Source of the DNA: Bacilli bacterium
GTDB taxonomy: Bacteria; Bacillota_I; Bacilli_A; RF39; UBA660
Assembly: GCA_017404385.1 (NCBI GenBank)
Contig: JAFRCK010000025.1
Span: 1-41,794, forward strand
Length of the DNA stretch: 41,794 nucleotides
Reading direction: 5' to 3'
The notes under the pieces were generated by a model that had not been told where the DNA came from, made no database searches, and worked only from the letters and a program-made list of their open reading frames with translations. Positions 12,301-17,667 of this stretch are shown here, in pieces (position 1 is the first letter of the stretch; each line of letters starts with the position of its first letter). Both the position numbers and the translations under genes were made by a program.

Positions 12301-14070
12301 TAAAGTTATACTTTCATTAGTTGTTATATTTTTTACTTTTTCTTTATTTTCATATGATTGCCCACTTCCATCAGCCTTTGTATTCCAGCCTATAAAGCTA
12401 TTTCCTTTTTTAGTAAATGTGTTTTCTTTTAAATTAAATTCTTCATCATATTTTGCTGACTGGTTAGACATTACGCCTTCTCCACCATTTGAGTTAAATA
12501 CAATTTCATATGTTTTTGCTTCATATACTGGTTTTATAGTTACGTTGTTCTTAATTGGAAAATTAATTGTTTTTGTTGTTAATCCATTATTCCAACCAAC
12601 AAAATTATATCCAACTTTATCTTTTGCTACTAATGTAATTTCTGTTTCATATGGATAACTTCCCTCTTGTGTACTCAAAGTCAAATCAATATTTTCTTTA
12701 TTTTCTAAAACTAATTCATAGTTTTTTCTTGTATATTTATATTCTAATTCGCTAGTACCATCTTGTTTTATAACTAATTCTTTTTTATTAGGGCTATCAA
12801 AACCATCATATGATTTTGTATTAGGTTTAAGTGTTGTTCCATAAGGAGCACTTAATTCATCTGTATCAGACAATTCAAATGATCCATCTAGTTTTTGTTT
12901 TTTATGATATACTTTATAACCTACTACTTCATTTTCTGAATAATTAGCTAAAAATTGTTTTTTGCCTGTAGATCCTTTTTCTATTACAACACTTAGTTCT
13001 GGAACATCACCGTTACTTCCAGTCCATCCAACAAATGTATAACCATTCTTTACTGGATTATTTAACGAGAAAGTTGCTGTTTCAATTGTATATACGTTTG
13101 GATTACTTGTAGTAACTGATCCACCATTTAAATTATAACTTATTGAATATTCAACAATAATGTATTTAGCTTCTAATGTTACATCTTTAGTTAAATCAAC
13201 TATACTTTCACTTGTTATTTCCTTGTTTCCAAGATACCAACCTGAAAAAGTATAACCTGTTTTATTTCCTACTGGCAAATCACCATATTTTTCTTTATAT
13301 GTTACTACTTTACTAGTTTTTGGCATTCCATTTTTATAATCAAATGTTACAGTATACTGTTTCTTTTCTTCTGGTGTTACATTATTATCACTACTATCTG
13401 AATTATTATTGTTATTGTTATTATCATCTGTAGATGTATCAGGATTATTATCAGCTTTTTTTTCATATATTGGATATAATACTGTTCCATCTTTTATCGA
13501 ATAAGATTCATTTACTTTATATTTAACTACTTGTGAACCTTCTAAATCTGTATATCCCTTTAATTCATATCCTTCTTTTTCTTCTTTTAAAACTGGTATA
13601 GTTACTTTTTCATTTCCGTAACTTGATATTGTTTCATCGCCTATTTTAATTTCCTTTAATTTTCCATAGTAGAACTTTATATTAAATGGTTTATCTATTT
13701 TTTTTGTTGTTTTGATAGTGAACTTAAACTTTGTATCTTTTCCTGCAGGTAATAATTTAATAAATTTTTCAAAACTTATATTTTTATTACTTATTTCAGT
13801 TTTGTATAGATAGTAATCATCTCCTAGATAGTTATGAATTGTAATAGTATAAGTGTACTCTTTATTTGATGATAATTCATTTGCTACAAATATTGTATCA
13901 TCATTAAAACTATCAACCTGTTCGTTGATATTTATAATTTTTATTCCTTCTGCTATTTCTTTTTTAGTAGTGCATCCTTTAAATAATAATAGTAATAATG
14001 TTATTATTATTGCTATTAAAAAAACAATTTTTAGTACAGTTTTTTTAGTACCTTTTTTATTATCATTCAT
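1..14070 (-). CDS. Giant modular repeat surface protein (C-terminus beyond window)
   Basis: The frame is open from ATG 14070 to base 1: 4690 codons without a stop, so the protein is longer still. Residues 12-33 are a hydrophobic segment ending in a Cys (FKGC), a poor lipobox, so it is either a lipoprotein signal or a membrane anchor. Next come a beta-rich domain (about 38-200), an Asn/Asp/Ser linker (about 202-230), InlB/Flg_new repeats with the GY.F.GWY and ITLYA.W signatures, eleven MucBP-like modules (12930-7500), a beta-helix-like stretch (7020-6260), a Big_2 domain (6000-5790), a BspA/DUF285 block (5300-3540), a DUF6273-like domain (3125-2390, WWLR and GVSPAFRI motifs), a second Big_2 (2150-1930), a CUB-like and a carbohydrate-binding-like beta domain (1905-830), and a second BspA block (400-1). 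It has its own promoter and a GAGGTAA ribosome site. The likely role is adhesion or surface interaction. No LPXTG or other anchor is visible because the end is missing. Confidence 0.93.
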   Translation of the reverse strand, partial: MNDNKKGTKKTVLKIVFLIAIIITLLLLLFKGCTTKKEIAEGIKIININEQVDSFNDDTIFVANELSSNKEYTYTITIHNYLGDDYYLYKTEISNKNISFEKFIKLLPAGKDTKFKFTIKTTKKIDKPFNIKFYYGKLKEIKIGDETISSYGNEKVTIPVLKEEKEGYELKGYTDLEGSQVVKYKVNESYSIKDGTVLYPIYEKKADNNPDTSTDDNNNNNNNSDSSDNNVTPEEKKQYTVTFDYKNGMPKTSKVVTYKEKYGDLPVGNKTGYTFSGWYLGNKEITSESIVDLTKDVTLEAKYIIVEYSISYNLNGGSVTTSNPNVYTIETATFSLNNPVKNGYTFVGWTGSNGDVPELSVVIEKGSTGKKQFLANYSENEVVGYKVYHKKQKLDGSFELSDTDELSAPYGTTLKPNTKSYDGFDSPNKKELVIKQDGTSELEYKYTRKNYELVLENKENIDLTLSTQEGSYPYETEITLVAKDKVGYNFVGWNNGLTTKTINFPIKNNVTIKPVYEAKTYEIVFNSNGGEGVMSNQSAKYDEEFNLKENTFTKKGNSFIGWNTKADGSGQSYENKEKVKNITTNESITLYAQYIANEYTITFDSKGGTAVLPVTRRYQEAYSVLPTTSKVGYNFVGWYLGESKIEEDTLYTKDEDVTLEAHYDVIIYNITYNLDGGTVTGNPDTYTVTSEFTLKNPTKTGYTFAGWTGSNGENLQTQVTVSSGTTGDLSYTTHYSPNEGTKYSVIHRIQKLEDLSSYTEDTELLYGPTDSKVTPAVRNLEGFILPEPKEITINADGSSKVTYTYNRDSFEFSMSDVEDIDLDNSTEEGSYVYETPITVKAKEKEGYTFNHWSNGSDVNPTVFPLTGDITIYPVYEANKYTIVYNPTSGTGSMADQEMTYDITSNLRKNTFTKEGYSFDGWNTKEDGTGTSYEDEASVKNLKTSGNIVLYAQWKANIDTAYKVIHKKQKLNSEEYDEEVENLKGTTDAEVTPSVRNYTGFVSPEPKTITINGNGKTEVVYIYTRIIYSLDFEDNEYIESSLPEGNYPYGTEVTITAKEKEGYTFVEWTNGSVDNPYTFSINESITIKPTYSANTDTPYKVIHKKQKLNSEEYDEEVENLKGTTDAEVTPSVRNYTGFVSPEPKTVTINGNGKTEVVYIYTREMYSLDFEDNEYIESSLPEGNYPYGTEVTITAKERPGYTFDEWTNGSDENPYTFNLDQNLEIKPLYSANTDTPYKVIHKTQKIDETYETKETENLIGTTDTEVTPSVKTYEGFISPNTKTVTVNGDGSTEVIYEYKRNKYQLTITNSEYVVEDKSGSYYYEEEIELTAKDRQGYDFAGWSTGETTKTITVKIGASDITVNPIYTNSENTEYKVIHRYRKLDNTFEVEEVTSVGTTGDIVEAALKPRTGFVTPEAQNITITADGLASVTYTYEREKYELNIADRSHLKDGSTANGEYPYGTEIVLIAEERVGYDFSWSDGITNYERRFEIDEIITLSLEYEARTDTPYKVIHKKQKLSLDGYDEEIENFTGVTDTEVTPSVRNYTGFILPSTKTVTINGDGSTEVVYTYNREKYTLTFNDDEYIESNIPEGEYPYGTTVILTAKEKQGYNFSNWSNGELEKTITFTLEGDVVISPVYTSSTTTPYKVKHRKQNLDLITYEEEIENFTGVTDTEVTPSVRNYTGFISPSTQTVNIDADGSTEVIYVYTRKSYSINYEDKENIDMINSTPEGSYLYETEITAIAKIKEGYTFKKWSNDSTSITLVFNLVNNTTIKPIYEANNYEIVFDSNGGVGSMSNQEMTYDESDTLDKNTFVRSGYDFDGWNTKADGLGDSYSDEEEIVNLVTSGEITLYATWKAKTNTPYKVVHRKQKITLDGYDIEETENLTGTTDASITPAVKSYIGYTSPSVQTTTISGNGNTEVIYNYDREIYTFTLGDTVNVTSTKENGDYPYGTEISLTAGEVQGYTFTGWTNGEVSNPYTFTLESDLSISPIYEEESTEVSYKVIHQKQKITLDGYDIEETENLTGISGSSITPVVKTYTGFISPASKTVTIASDGSTVVTYNYNREMYTLSYDGSTDITTSTPAGEYPYGKEITITANQKAGYTFDKWSNEEISNPYTFNLTGNVTIKPLYIPNTNTLYKIIHRKQNLDLTTYLDEVEERFGTTDSSVTPAVKTYAGFTSPSVQTVTIAGDGSTEVIYVYTRNMYTLSFDNNTDITSNVPAGTYPYGTIVSIKANDKEGYVFTSWSDGETSNPYTFTLTESKTVTPIYDSVSYEVTFDANGGTGDMLPQTITKNVTTKLSKNLYTKSDSIFDSWNTESNGTGDSYFDEEEITRNTNITLYAIWAPQDKVARIGNTYYTSLVNAIKAVPTTGEETEVVLLKDTAEKAEIADTKRVILDLQNHTLSNNGNANVVINNGSLKLYNGTISTNVAQGAINNNSTGTLVMENVSIIVTKTGSKQALYNDGGNLTINGNCYLSSESTQRAALHNLNNGIINLNSGTVISTGTYAIYNEKGTLNIGTKDGNINQESPVIQGKTYGIVANNTYNFYDGIIKGITYHVGKTSNTGNTPTVSVDTDETKMTEIETDSQKVLGQETISGSTYYTIKLEKTTPAPSTYTVTFNPNGGNTSETTRTVTANNTLGNLPTANRSNSITKGWYTAATGGTEVTSDTVITGNVTYYAQYYSTMDQANITPIRVAMKIGDERTITITGPEDMESYTITSNDTDVATVSGNTVTAVGMGETTLTVTGNESGITKTIEVEVISATRYKVTFNANGGTISETTRYVYEGQPIGVLPTGTKDEDVVVGWYKGLVDGIKIDKNYIVDSDLILYPKWGEATAEFDEGLTVNVKMKKLANPEANITSYSYADSNITSITKYVGTPDISLMTEDNIISSDDSLLPIYAWFDNGTLYWWTDTNNVYLNEDSSYMFAYINNCNTLDLSIFNSDNLTNTKGMFYGSTYDELDISSLNTSNVTDMSYMFCVTTVPSLDLSNNDFSKVEDMSYMFTGSHIQTVDFGDIETDSLVDMNNMFNSAAFTELDLSKFDTHNVTNMSNLFVGSNLKSIDLSDLDTENLTNIAQMFAGCINLESIDLSDLDTHNVTNMNSLFAGNSNLKTIDMSNWDFSGMTSLSGFFSHGLPQLEEIILDNVNTSTITDMYGMFKDCPSLTTLDLSDLDTENVTNMVVMFSGCSSLTELDLSSFNTSNVTSFGGFLSGCTSLETLNMSNFDLRKNTSLPLLASMGVPTDASLKTVILDNAIFGKDMFNTFHNYSTIETISLKNVDTSLTTSMNWMFQGCTNLKSLDLSSFNTSNVTNLYYMFGDCSSLTELDLSMFDTRNVIGFGGFISGCTSLETLNMSNFNFTNNLPSGLFSNLGISTTPSLKTIIFDNSVFGKNMIAYFSDAGSVETISLKNVDTSSVTSMISLFENSPNLTELDLSDFDTRNVENMSNMFKNCSGLTTVYVSDDFVVNQVTSSGDMFLGCESVVGGLGTTYDANHIDKEYAHYDGGELYPGYFTATDISSKFEITFKDNNKILFKRYITKGNRVGSLPVVTKEGYDFVGWYSSNVDGIEITEEYVPQDNINIYARYIKKVTVSFDIDGGSEVPSQTINYGSTATRPATNPIKELYKFDDWYTDDTYTTKFDFTTPITSDTIIYAKFIDLCKGFSTDSWSTIKTNLENNSEYYAVGCTKEVPMDMDNDGTDESYTVRLANTSTPEVCEVEGYSQTGCGIVIEFSDIVGSGSMNSKNSNAGGWASTNMVIYLNSTFYNKLPSDLQNVIIRTYPIVSGSGSGGVSPNITADDKTKNKIYLLSLREVGLDLSYDNKRNVLTDTRTLDYYVDPVVTDVDLADSRRIKKDLSGVAGTWWLRTAYSALPSNFLVIYDTGGFSQPSAEHVYGVSPAFRIGTISEFTVKFNTDGGSIVSDQIVNYGGLAIKPLLNPTKDGYVFDDWYTDDTYTTKFDFTTLITSDTTIYAKWVKSIDDATITPSSVTMDLDETSTITVTGPEDMEPYTISSEDETIVTVDSNGVLTGISGGTTTIKITGNVSGITKEVEVTVNVPTIYNVNYNANGGSFNGETSNSITYTVYKQNKTEYSHTSNISNDGVQNGSYVNNLATKEVVTIPGASSVHVKLTYGTEASYDYVYVFKGQYSGNVSKNMSAGQLYTYNGSNNTTTTVEFDVEGDTVTFAFYSDSSSTYYGYYAVVSADSKYSQDAEYTVPTRTNKSFTGWNTAQDGSGTTYYTEEEIMNDFEELNGQTLYAQWSYVLTYDFNEVNDVQSWKFIGENQFNITYDSSTGMNDITVNGLSGTWENIYIPVRTEVGETYKFEVDYYNPNGYNGYSSYEGIGMMALKSEPTNSSSISSITSSYLPRQANPDIQHRTITFKATGTTTYLSFIFAYAADGETTNVKLGNFKITKDLTSRYTITTVPNILFEEGINFGFYTAKENGTLLEDDTEINDDVTYYGLVTRNRYKIRFDSNDGEGSIPDLDMIYGIKATLPENTFTRFDYGFVGWNTEPDGTGNSYSDEAIVNKLSNVNNDIVTLYAQWLPAESTFDTGSNVNSKLTSLAGSKENITSIVKSNTAPIKANRNSSNVVSTATSNVPIYAWYEEGTIYWWTQDDDPELNANASSMFSGFTSVTSIDLNTIISPNTTTMASMFNGCSGLSELDLSNFRGDSLTNTSYMFQSCSSLTEIDLTNF
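2178..3201 (-). repeat. Pair of 73-nt near-identical repeats
   Basis: 2178-2250 and 3129-3201 match over 73 nt with one mismatch (at 2195). The offset is 951 nt, or 317 codons. Both copies encode the end of an InlB-type repeat (FDDWYTDDTYTTKFDFTT) and bracket the DUF6273-like domain. Confidence 0.85.
3540..5540 (-). repeat. BspA/DUF285 leucine-rich repeat block
   Basis: In the giant protein this stretch encodes more than ten units of about 22-26 residues of the form L..LDLS.F.T..VT.M..MF..C, the signature of BspA-type (DUF285) surface leucine-rich repeats. It is introduced near 5380-5330 by a YAWF-YWWT lead-in, which also precedes the second block at the left edge of the window. Confidence 0.9.
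7500..12930 (-). repeat. Eleven MucBP-like modules in a higher-order array
   Basis: Each module opens with a YKV.HKKQ or YKV.HRKQ motif and ends with a Y.YTR strand. These openings lie near 12900, 11830, 11180, 10770, 10360, 9950, 9540, 9130, 8480, 8060 and 7650. The usual spacing is about 403-416 nt (near 137 codons) and pairs a MucBP-like unit with a shorter strand set carrying a YPYGTE motif and a GY.F..W motif. Longer gaps (12900-11830, 11830-11180 and 9130-8480) hold an extra classical InlB-type repeat of about 80 residues. The tandem copies are diverged, apart from one recent duplication listed separately. Confidence 0.85.
10639..11169 (-). repeat. Recent in-frame duplication, 411-nt offset
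   Basis: Bases 10639-10758 are identical over 120 nt to 11050-11169. The offset is 411 nt, exactly 137 codons. Similarity continues on both sides with few differences, while the other modules of the array are clearly more diverged. This points to a recent module duplication or gene conversion. Confidence 0.9.
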
Positions 14071-14091
14071 ACTATCTTACCTCTAGTATAA

Positions 14092-14120
14092 ATTATAACA
14101 TTTTTCAAGTACTTTCTCAA
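14092..14120 (-). promoter_or_regulatory. Promoter of the giant gene
   Basis: On the minus strand TTGAGA (14115-14120), a 17-nt spacer and TATAAT (14092-14097) in the extended form TGTTATAAT. It lies 21 nt before ATG 14070, with GAGGTAA between. The gene is therefore probably transcribed separately from the gene upstream. Confidence 0.75.
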
Positions 14121-14144
14121 TGATTTTACACTTTTTTTATAAAA

Positions 14145-14167
14145 AAAACACTAATAATTAGTGTTTT
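14145..14167 (-). terminator. Terminator after the AbgT-type gene
   Basis: Perfect 10-bp stem (14145-14154 with 14158-14167) with a 3-nt loop, followed in the minus direction by a run of T. It overlaps the stop codon of the transporter gene. Confidence 0.8.
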
Positions 14168-15677
14168 AAATTGTAGGATAAATTTTAGGACCAATTGGTG
14201 TTCCTAAGATATAGAATCCAAATATTATAAATAACCATAAAATTGTAATAGCAATAAAGTATATTATTAATAAATTATAACTTTTCTTTATACTAAAATC
14301 ATTTCTATTATATAAAGACATAAATCCAAGATATACTGCAAAATAAGGAAAAACTGGACTTATTGTATTTGATACACTTGATGATAATCTAAATAACGCA
14401 CCTGAAAATTCTGGAGTTATATTTGATTTCATAAATAATGGCATTGTACTTGATGAGAACATAGACCATTTGGTAGCTAAAGATGATATTAATACACCTG
14501 ATAAAACTAAAGCTATAAATGAGAATAATATTAATAATATAAATGAGAAATTACCATTTTTAATCATATCAAACATAATAGCTGATAAAACATCACCTAT
14601 ATTTGTAAATTTAAATAAAGCTACAAATTGTGAAGCAAAGAATAATATTAATAATAGTTCTCCTATGTTATTTAAACTACCTGATAGAATTTTAACTAAA
14701 TCTCTTTCTCCTTTTATTTGTTTTGTTGTTATACCGTAAACTAAACCAGATAATAAAGCTGTACCTGATATTATGCATAAAATACCATTAACAAATGGAG
14801 AATTTGCGCCAAATAATTGATTAACATACAATACCTGTTCAGTATCTAAAAGTAGTCCTGAAAAAGGAAGACCAGGAATAATAGAATATGTTACTAAACC
14901 TGCTACTATTAATAATACTAAGAATGCTCTTTTCAAACCTTTTCTATTTAATTTTTCATTTATAGGTTCTTCTTCTGTAATTCTAACAGGCATCTTTCTT
15001 GATATAATTTCAGTCATAATACTTATTAAGAAAGCTAATAATAAAGAAGCTATTACTATTATATATAGATTCCCACTATATCCATAAGAATAATCTTTAT
15101 CTATCATTTTAACTGAATTTTTTGCAAGTTCAATTAAACTATAATCTAGTGAAGTAATAAATAAATTAATACTTGCTCCAGCTGCTACTGAAACAAATGC
15201 CATAGTCATACCAACAACCTGACTTCGTTTATATTCAGTAAATAATGCTATTGATACAGGTATCATTATAATAAATGCTAAATCTTGACTAAATCCCATT
15301 ACAATGCATAATAATGAAAACAAGAAAAATGCTACTCTTCTTGGAATTTTTTTGCTAATCTTATTGAATATTTGTTTTAATAATCCCGTTTTTATTGCCA
15401 TTCCCATTCCAAGCATACCAATTATTATTGTTCCAAATGGAATAAACTTAAGAACATTATTAATTCCTTCTCCAAATATAAATTTTATTCCATCAGCACT
15501 TAATAATGATTTAACTGTTAAAATAGTAGTAACAACTTTACCATTTTGTGATACTGTATACATATTTCCTTGTAATTTAAGTAATGATAGTATAAAACTA
15601 AGAACAATAGTTATACCACATAGTATTACAAAGAACCAGACTGGATGTAAGCCTCTCTTTTTTACATTTTCGTCCAT
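14166..15677 (-). CDS. AbgT-family transporter
   Basis: 503 aa, a normal length for the AbgT family (p-aminobenzoyl-glutamate and related export or uptake). The start HPVWFFVILC, the GINNVLKFIPFGTIIIGMLG segment, the ATKWSMFSSS motif and the SNTISPVFPYF motif near the C-terminus are the parts I recognise. More than ten hydrophobic segments place it in the membrane. It follows the DUF951 gene, overlaps or abuts it (start ATG 15677, DUF951 stop at 15680), and carries a GGAGTA ribosome site inside that gene's end. Substrate cannot be told from sequence: some family members are drug or folate-precursor exporters. Its position after parA-parB-DUF951 looks like cotranscription rather than shared function. 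Confidence 0.88.
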   Translation of the reverse strand: MDENVKKRGLHPVWFFVILCGITIVLSFILSLLKLQGNMYTVSQNGKVVTTILTVKSLLSADGIKFIFGEGINNVLKFIPFGTIIIGMLGMGMAIKTGLLKQIFNKISKKIPRRVAFFLFSLLCIVMGFSQDLAFIIMIPVSIALFTEYKRSQVVGMTMAFVSVAAGASINLFITSLDYSLIELAKNSVKMIDKDYSYGYSGNLYIIVIASLLLAFLISIMTEIISRKMPVRITEEEPINEKLNRKGLKRAFLVLLIVAGLVTYSIIPGLPFSGLLLDTEQVLYVNQLFGANSPFVNGILCIISGTALLSGLVYGITTKQIKGERDLVKILSGSLNNIGELLLILFFASQFVALFKFTNIGDVLSAIMFDMIKNGNFSFILLILFSFIALVLSGVLISSLATKWSMFSSSTMPLFMKSNITPEFSGALFRLSSSVSNTISPVFPYFAVYLGFMSLYNRNDFSIKKSYNLLIIYFIAITILWLFIIFGFYILGTPIGPKIYPTI

Positions 15678-15679
15678 TT

Positions 15680-15865
15680 TTACTCCTCCATAATCTTTTT
15701 TATCTTTTTATTAAAATCTATTCTAGGAAGCATAATAGTTCTTCCACAATTAGTACATTTTATTTTAATATCAACACCTAATCTAGTTATTTCAAATAAA
15801 TTAGATCCGCAAGGATGTTGTTTTTTCATAATAACTTTTGTACCAATTTTATATTCACTATTCAT
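15680..15865 (-). CDS. DUF951 family protein (YyzM-like)
   Basis: 61 aa. The features are those of DUF951: a basic start, V.MKK.HPCG, a C..CGR motif and a final basic tail. The pattern of H-P-C-G and C-T-N-C-G-R may bind metal or nucleic acid, but no function has been assigned to the family that I know of. In Bacillus the homologue also lies just after parB, so the place supports the call. It starts 12 nt after parB with an AGGTTA-type site (CTGGAGGTTAA). Confidence 0.88.
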   Translation of the reverse strand: MNSEYKIGTKVIMKKQHPCGSNLFEITRLGVDIKIKCTNCGRTIMLPRIDFNKKIKKIMEE

Positions 15866-15877
15866 ATTAACCTCCAG

Positions 15878-16771
15878 TTATTCGTTAATATCAAAATTCA
15901 TTATTTCTAATATTCTATTTAAATCTTGTACTGTAGAAAAACTAATTGTTAGTTTATTATTACTAATTTTAACTTTAGTACCTAACTTTTCTTTTAACAT
16001 TTTTTCAACACTTTTGTATTCATTATTTTTTTCTACCCTATTTACTGGAAATAATCTTTTTAAATCTTTATTTTTAGATAATTCCTCTAATTCTCTAACA
16101 CTTAAATCATCATTTACTACTTTATCAGCAAGTTCCTCAATTTTACTAGTATCTTCTAATTTACTAAGCACTCTAGCATGACCCATTGATATTTTATTAT
16201 ATAAAACAAGATCTTGTACTGATTTAGGTAATTTTAATAATCCTAATGTATTTGTAATGTGACTTCTACTTTTTCCAACTTTTTTAGCTAATTCATCTTG
16301 TGTTAATCCTAGGGAATCAATCATAGCTTTATAAGCATTAGCTTCTTCAATAGCAGTCAAATCTTCTCTTTGTAGATTTTCTAATAAAGCTATATTCATC
16401 ATTTCTTCATCAGTAAAATCTTTTATAATTGCTGGTATTGTAGTTAATCCTGCTTTTTTAGAAGCTCTATATCTTCTTTCACCTGCAACTATATCATAAC
16501 CTTTTACAGTTTTCTTAACAATTATTGGTTGAAATACACCATTTTCTTTTATAGATGAAGCTAATTCATTTAATGCTTCGTCATCAAATATTTTTCTTGG
16601 CTGATATGGATTTGGTCTTAACTCAGATAATGGTAATTCCACTATTTCCTTATTCTTTTTAGCCTCATCAACTATACTTTCTTCTATTTCATCAAAAGAT
16701 ATAGCTTCATCACTAAATAATTGTTCTAATCCTCTACCTAGCGCTTTCCTCTTCTCTTGCATTTCTTTCAA
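15878..16771 (-). CDS. parB: Chromosome-partitioning protein ParB (Spo0J)
   Basis: 297 aa from TTG 16771 or 294 aa from ATG 16762; both choices overlap parA. AGGAGG lies 3 nt from the TTG and 12 nt from the ATG, so the start is unsettled. Recognisable parts are the ALGRGL start (binds ParA), the NPYQPRK box, the GERRYRAS box that forms the CTP-binding clamp, ENLQRE.L...EEA, and the helix-turn-helix segment TQDELAKKVGKSRSHITN. ParB loads at parS sites, slides as a CTP-dependent clamp and works with ParA in origin segregation. I saw no parS-like site (TGTTTCACGTGAAACA type) in the window. Confidence 0.95.
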   Translation of the reverse strand: MKEMQEKRKALGRGLEQLFSDEAISFDEIEESIVDEAKKNKEIVELPLSELRPNPYQPRKIFDDEALNELASSIKENGVFQPIIVKKTVKGYDIVAGERRYRASKKAGLTTIPAIIKDFTDEEMMNIALLENLQREDLTAIEEANAYKAMIDSLGLTQDELAKKVGKSRSHITNTLGLLKLPKSVQDLVLYNKISMGHARVLSKLEDTSKIEELADKVVNDDLSVRELEELSKNKDLKRLFPVNRVEKNNEYKSVEKMLKEKLGTKVKISNNKLTISFSTVQDLNRILEIMNFDINE

Positions 16772-17534
16772 TGACCTCCTTTGCTAAATTAATATATGCT
16801 GTTGTCCCCTTGCTCTTAGAATTATAATTTGCTATTGGCTTTCCATGAGATGGGGCTTCAGCTAATACTATTAATCTTGGTATTATTGTATCATATACTT
16901 TTTCTTTAAAGAAACTTCTTATATTTTCTACTACATCTAAACCTAATATAGTTCTAGAATCTAACATAGTTAAAACTACACCCTCTATCTCCAAATTAGG
17001 ATTAGTTTTCGATCTAGCAACCCTGATAGTATTTAGTAATTGCATTATTCCTTCTAGTGCAAAAAATTCACATTGAACAGGTATAATTACAGAATCAGAT
17101 GCTGCTAAAGCATTAGTAATTAATATACCTAAACTAGGAGGACAATCAATTAATATATAATCATAATTATCTCTAACTTCTTCTAGTACTCTTTTTAACT
17201 GTTCATTCTTTTTAAAATCCGGGTTATTAGCTTTCATATTAGAAAAGTATACTTCTAAAGCAGCTAAATTTATATTCGCTGGTATAATATCTAAGTTTTT
17301 AAATTTAGTTTTCTTAACTATTTGTTTACCTGTTTTAACTTTAGTTAAAGCTTCATATATTGTATCTAATCCATTTTTATCTACTCCAACACCAGTAGTT
17401 GCATTTCCTTGTGGATCAAAATCAACTAATAAAACTTTTTTACCTAATAATCCTAAAGATGATGCTAAATTAATACTAGTTGTAGTTTTACCTACACCAC
17501 CTTTTTGATTAACAAGCGAAATAATTTTTCCCAT
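16734..17534 (-). CDS. parA: Chromosome-partitioning ATPase ParA (Soj)
   Basis: 266 aa. The deviant Walker A motif KGGVGKTT is at residues 11-18, followed by LLVDFDPQGN and the IDCPPSLG motif. These are the marks of a ParA-type ATPase, which dimerises with ATP on DNA and drives movement of ParB-parS complexes. It begins at ATG 17534 after an AGGTG ribosome site and ends inside the start of parB, so the two are translationally coupled. A phospholipase-like gene is divergent upstream, with about 130 bp between them. Confidence 0.96.
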   Translation of the reverse strand: MGKIISLVNQKGGVGKTTTSINLASSLGLLGKKVLLVDFDPQGNATTGVGVDKNGLDTIYEALTKVKTGKQIVKKTKFKNLDIIPANINLAALEVYFSNMKANNPDFKKNEQLKRVLEEVRDNYDYILIDCPPSLGILITNALAASDSVIIPVQCEFFALEGIMQLLNTIRVARSKTNPNLEIEGVVLTMLDSRTILGLDVVENIRSFFKEKVYDTIIPRLIVLAEAPSHGKPIANYNSKSKGTTAYINLAKEVIERNAREEESAR

Positions 17535-17641
17535 ATATATAACACCTACTTAATTTTTAATTGCTAATATATATTTTACCAAAAATACTATTTTTTTTAA
17601 ATGGTTTAGCATAAAAAAGTAATATTATTTTTTTAATATGA

Positions 17642-17647
17642 TATAAT
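17642..17647 (+). promoter_or_regulatory. -10 box of the phospholipase-like gene
   Basis: TATAAT at 17642-17647. Transcription should start near 17654, at or after ATG 17653, so that ATG cannot be the start. The next ATG (17668) is preceded by GGGAAGTGAT, a usable ribosome site. No clear -35 is visible. Confidence 0.55.
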
Positions 17648-17667
17648 TTGTTATGGGAAGTGATATT

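Noticed and set aside
7500-12930. CRISPR-like or satellite array
   Set aside because: The repeats are coding, about 410 nt long, diverged and in frame. There are no short identical repeats with unique spacers.
14456-15693. Plus-strand ORFs opposite the AbgT-type gene (14470-14739, 15304-15693)
   Set aside because: No ribosome sites and no recognisable product; the minus-strand transporter explains the sequence.
15878-17534. A parS site near parA-parB
   Set aside because: I looked for the TGTTTCACGTGAAACA type and found nothing close in the window by eye.
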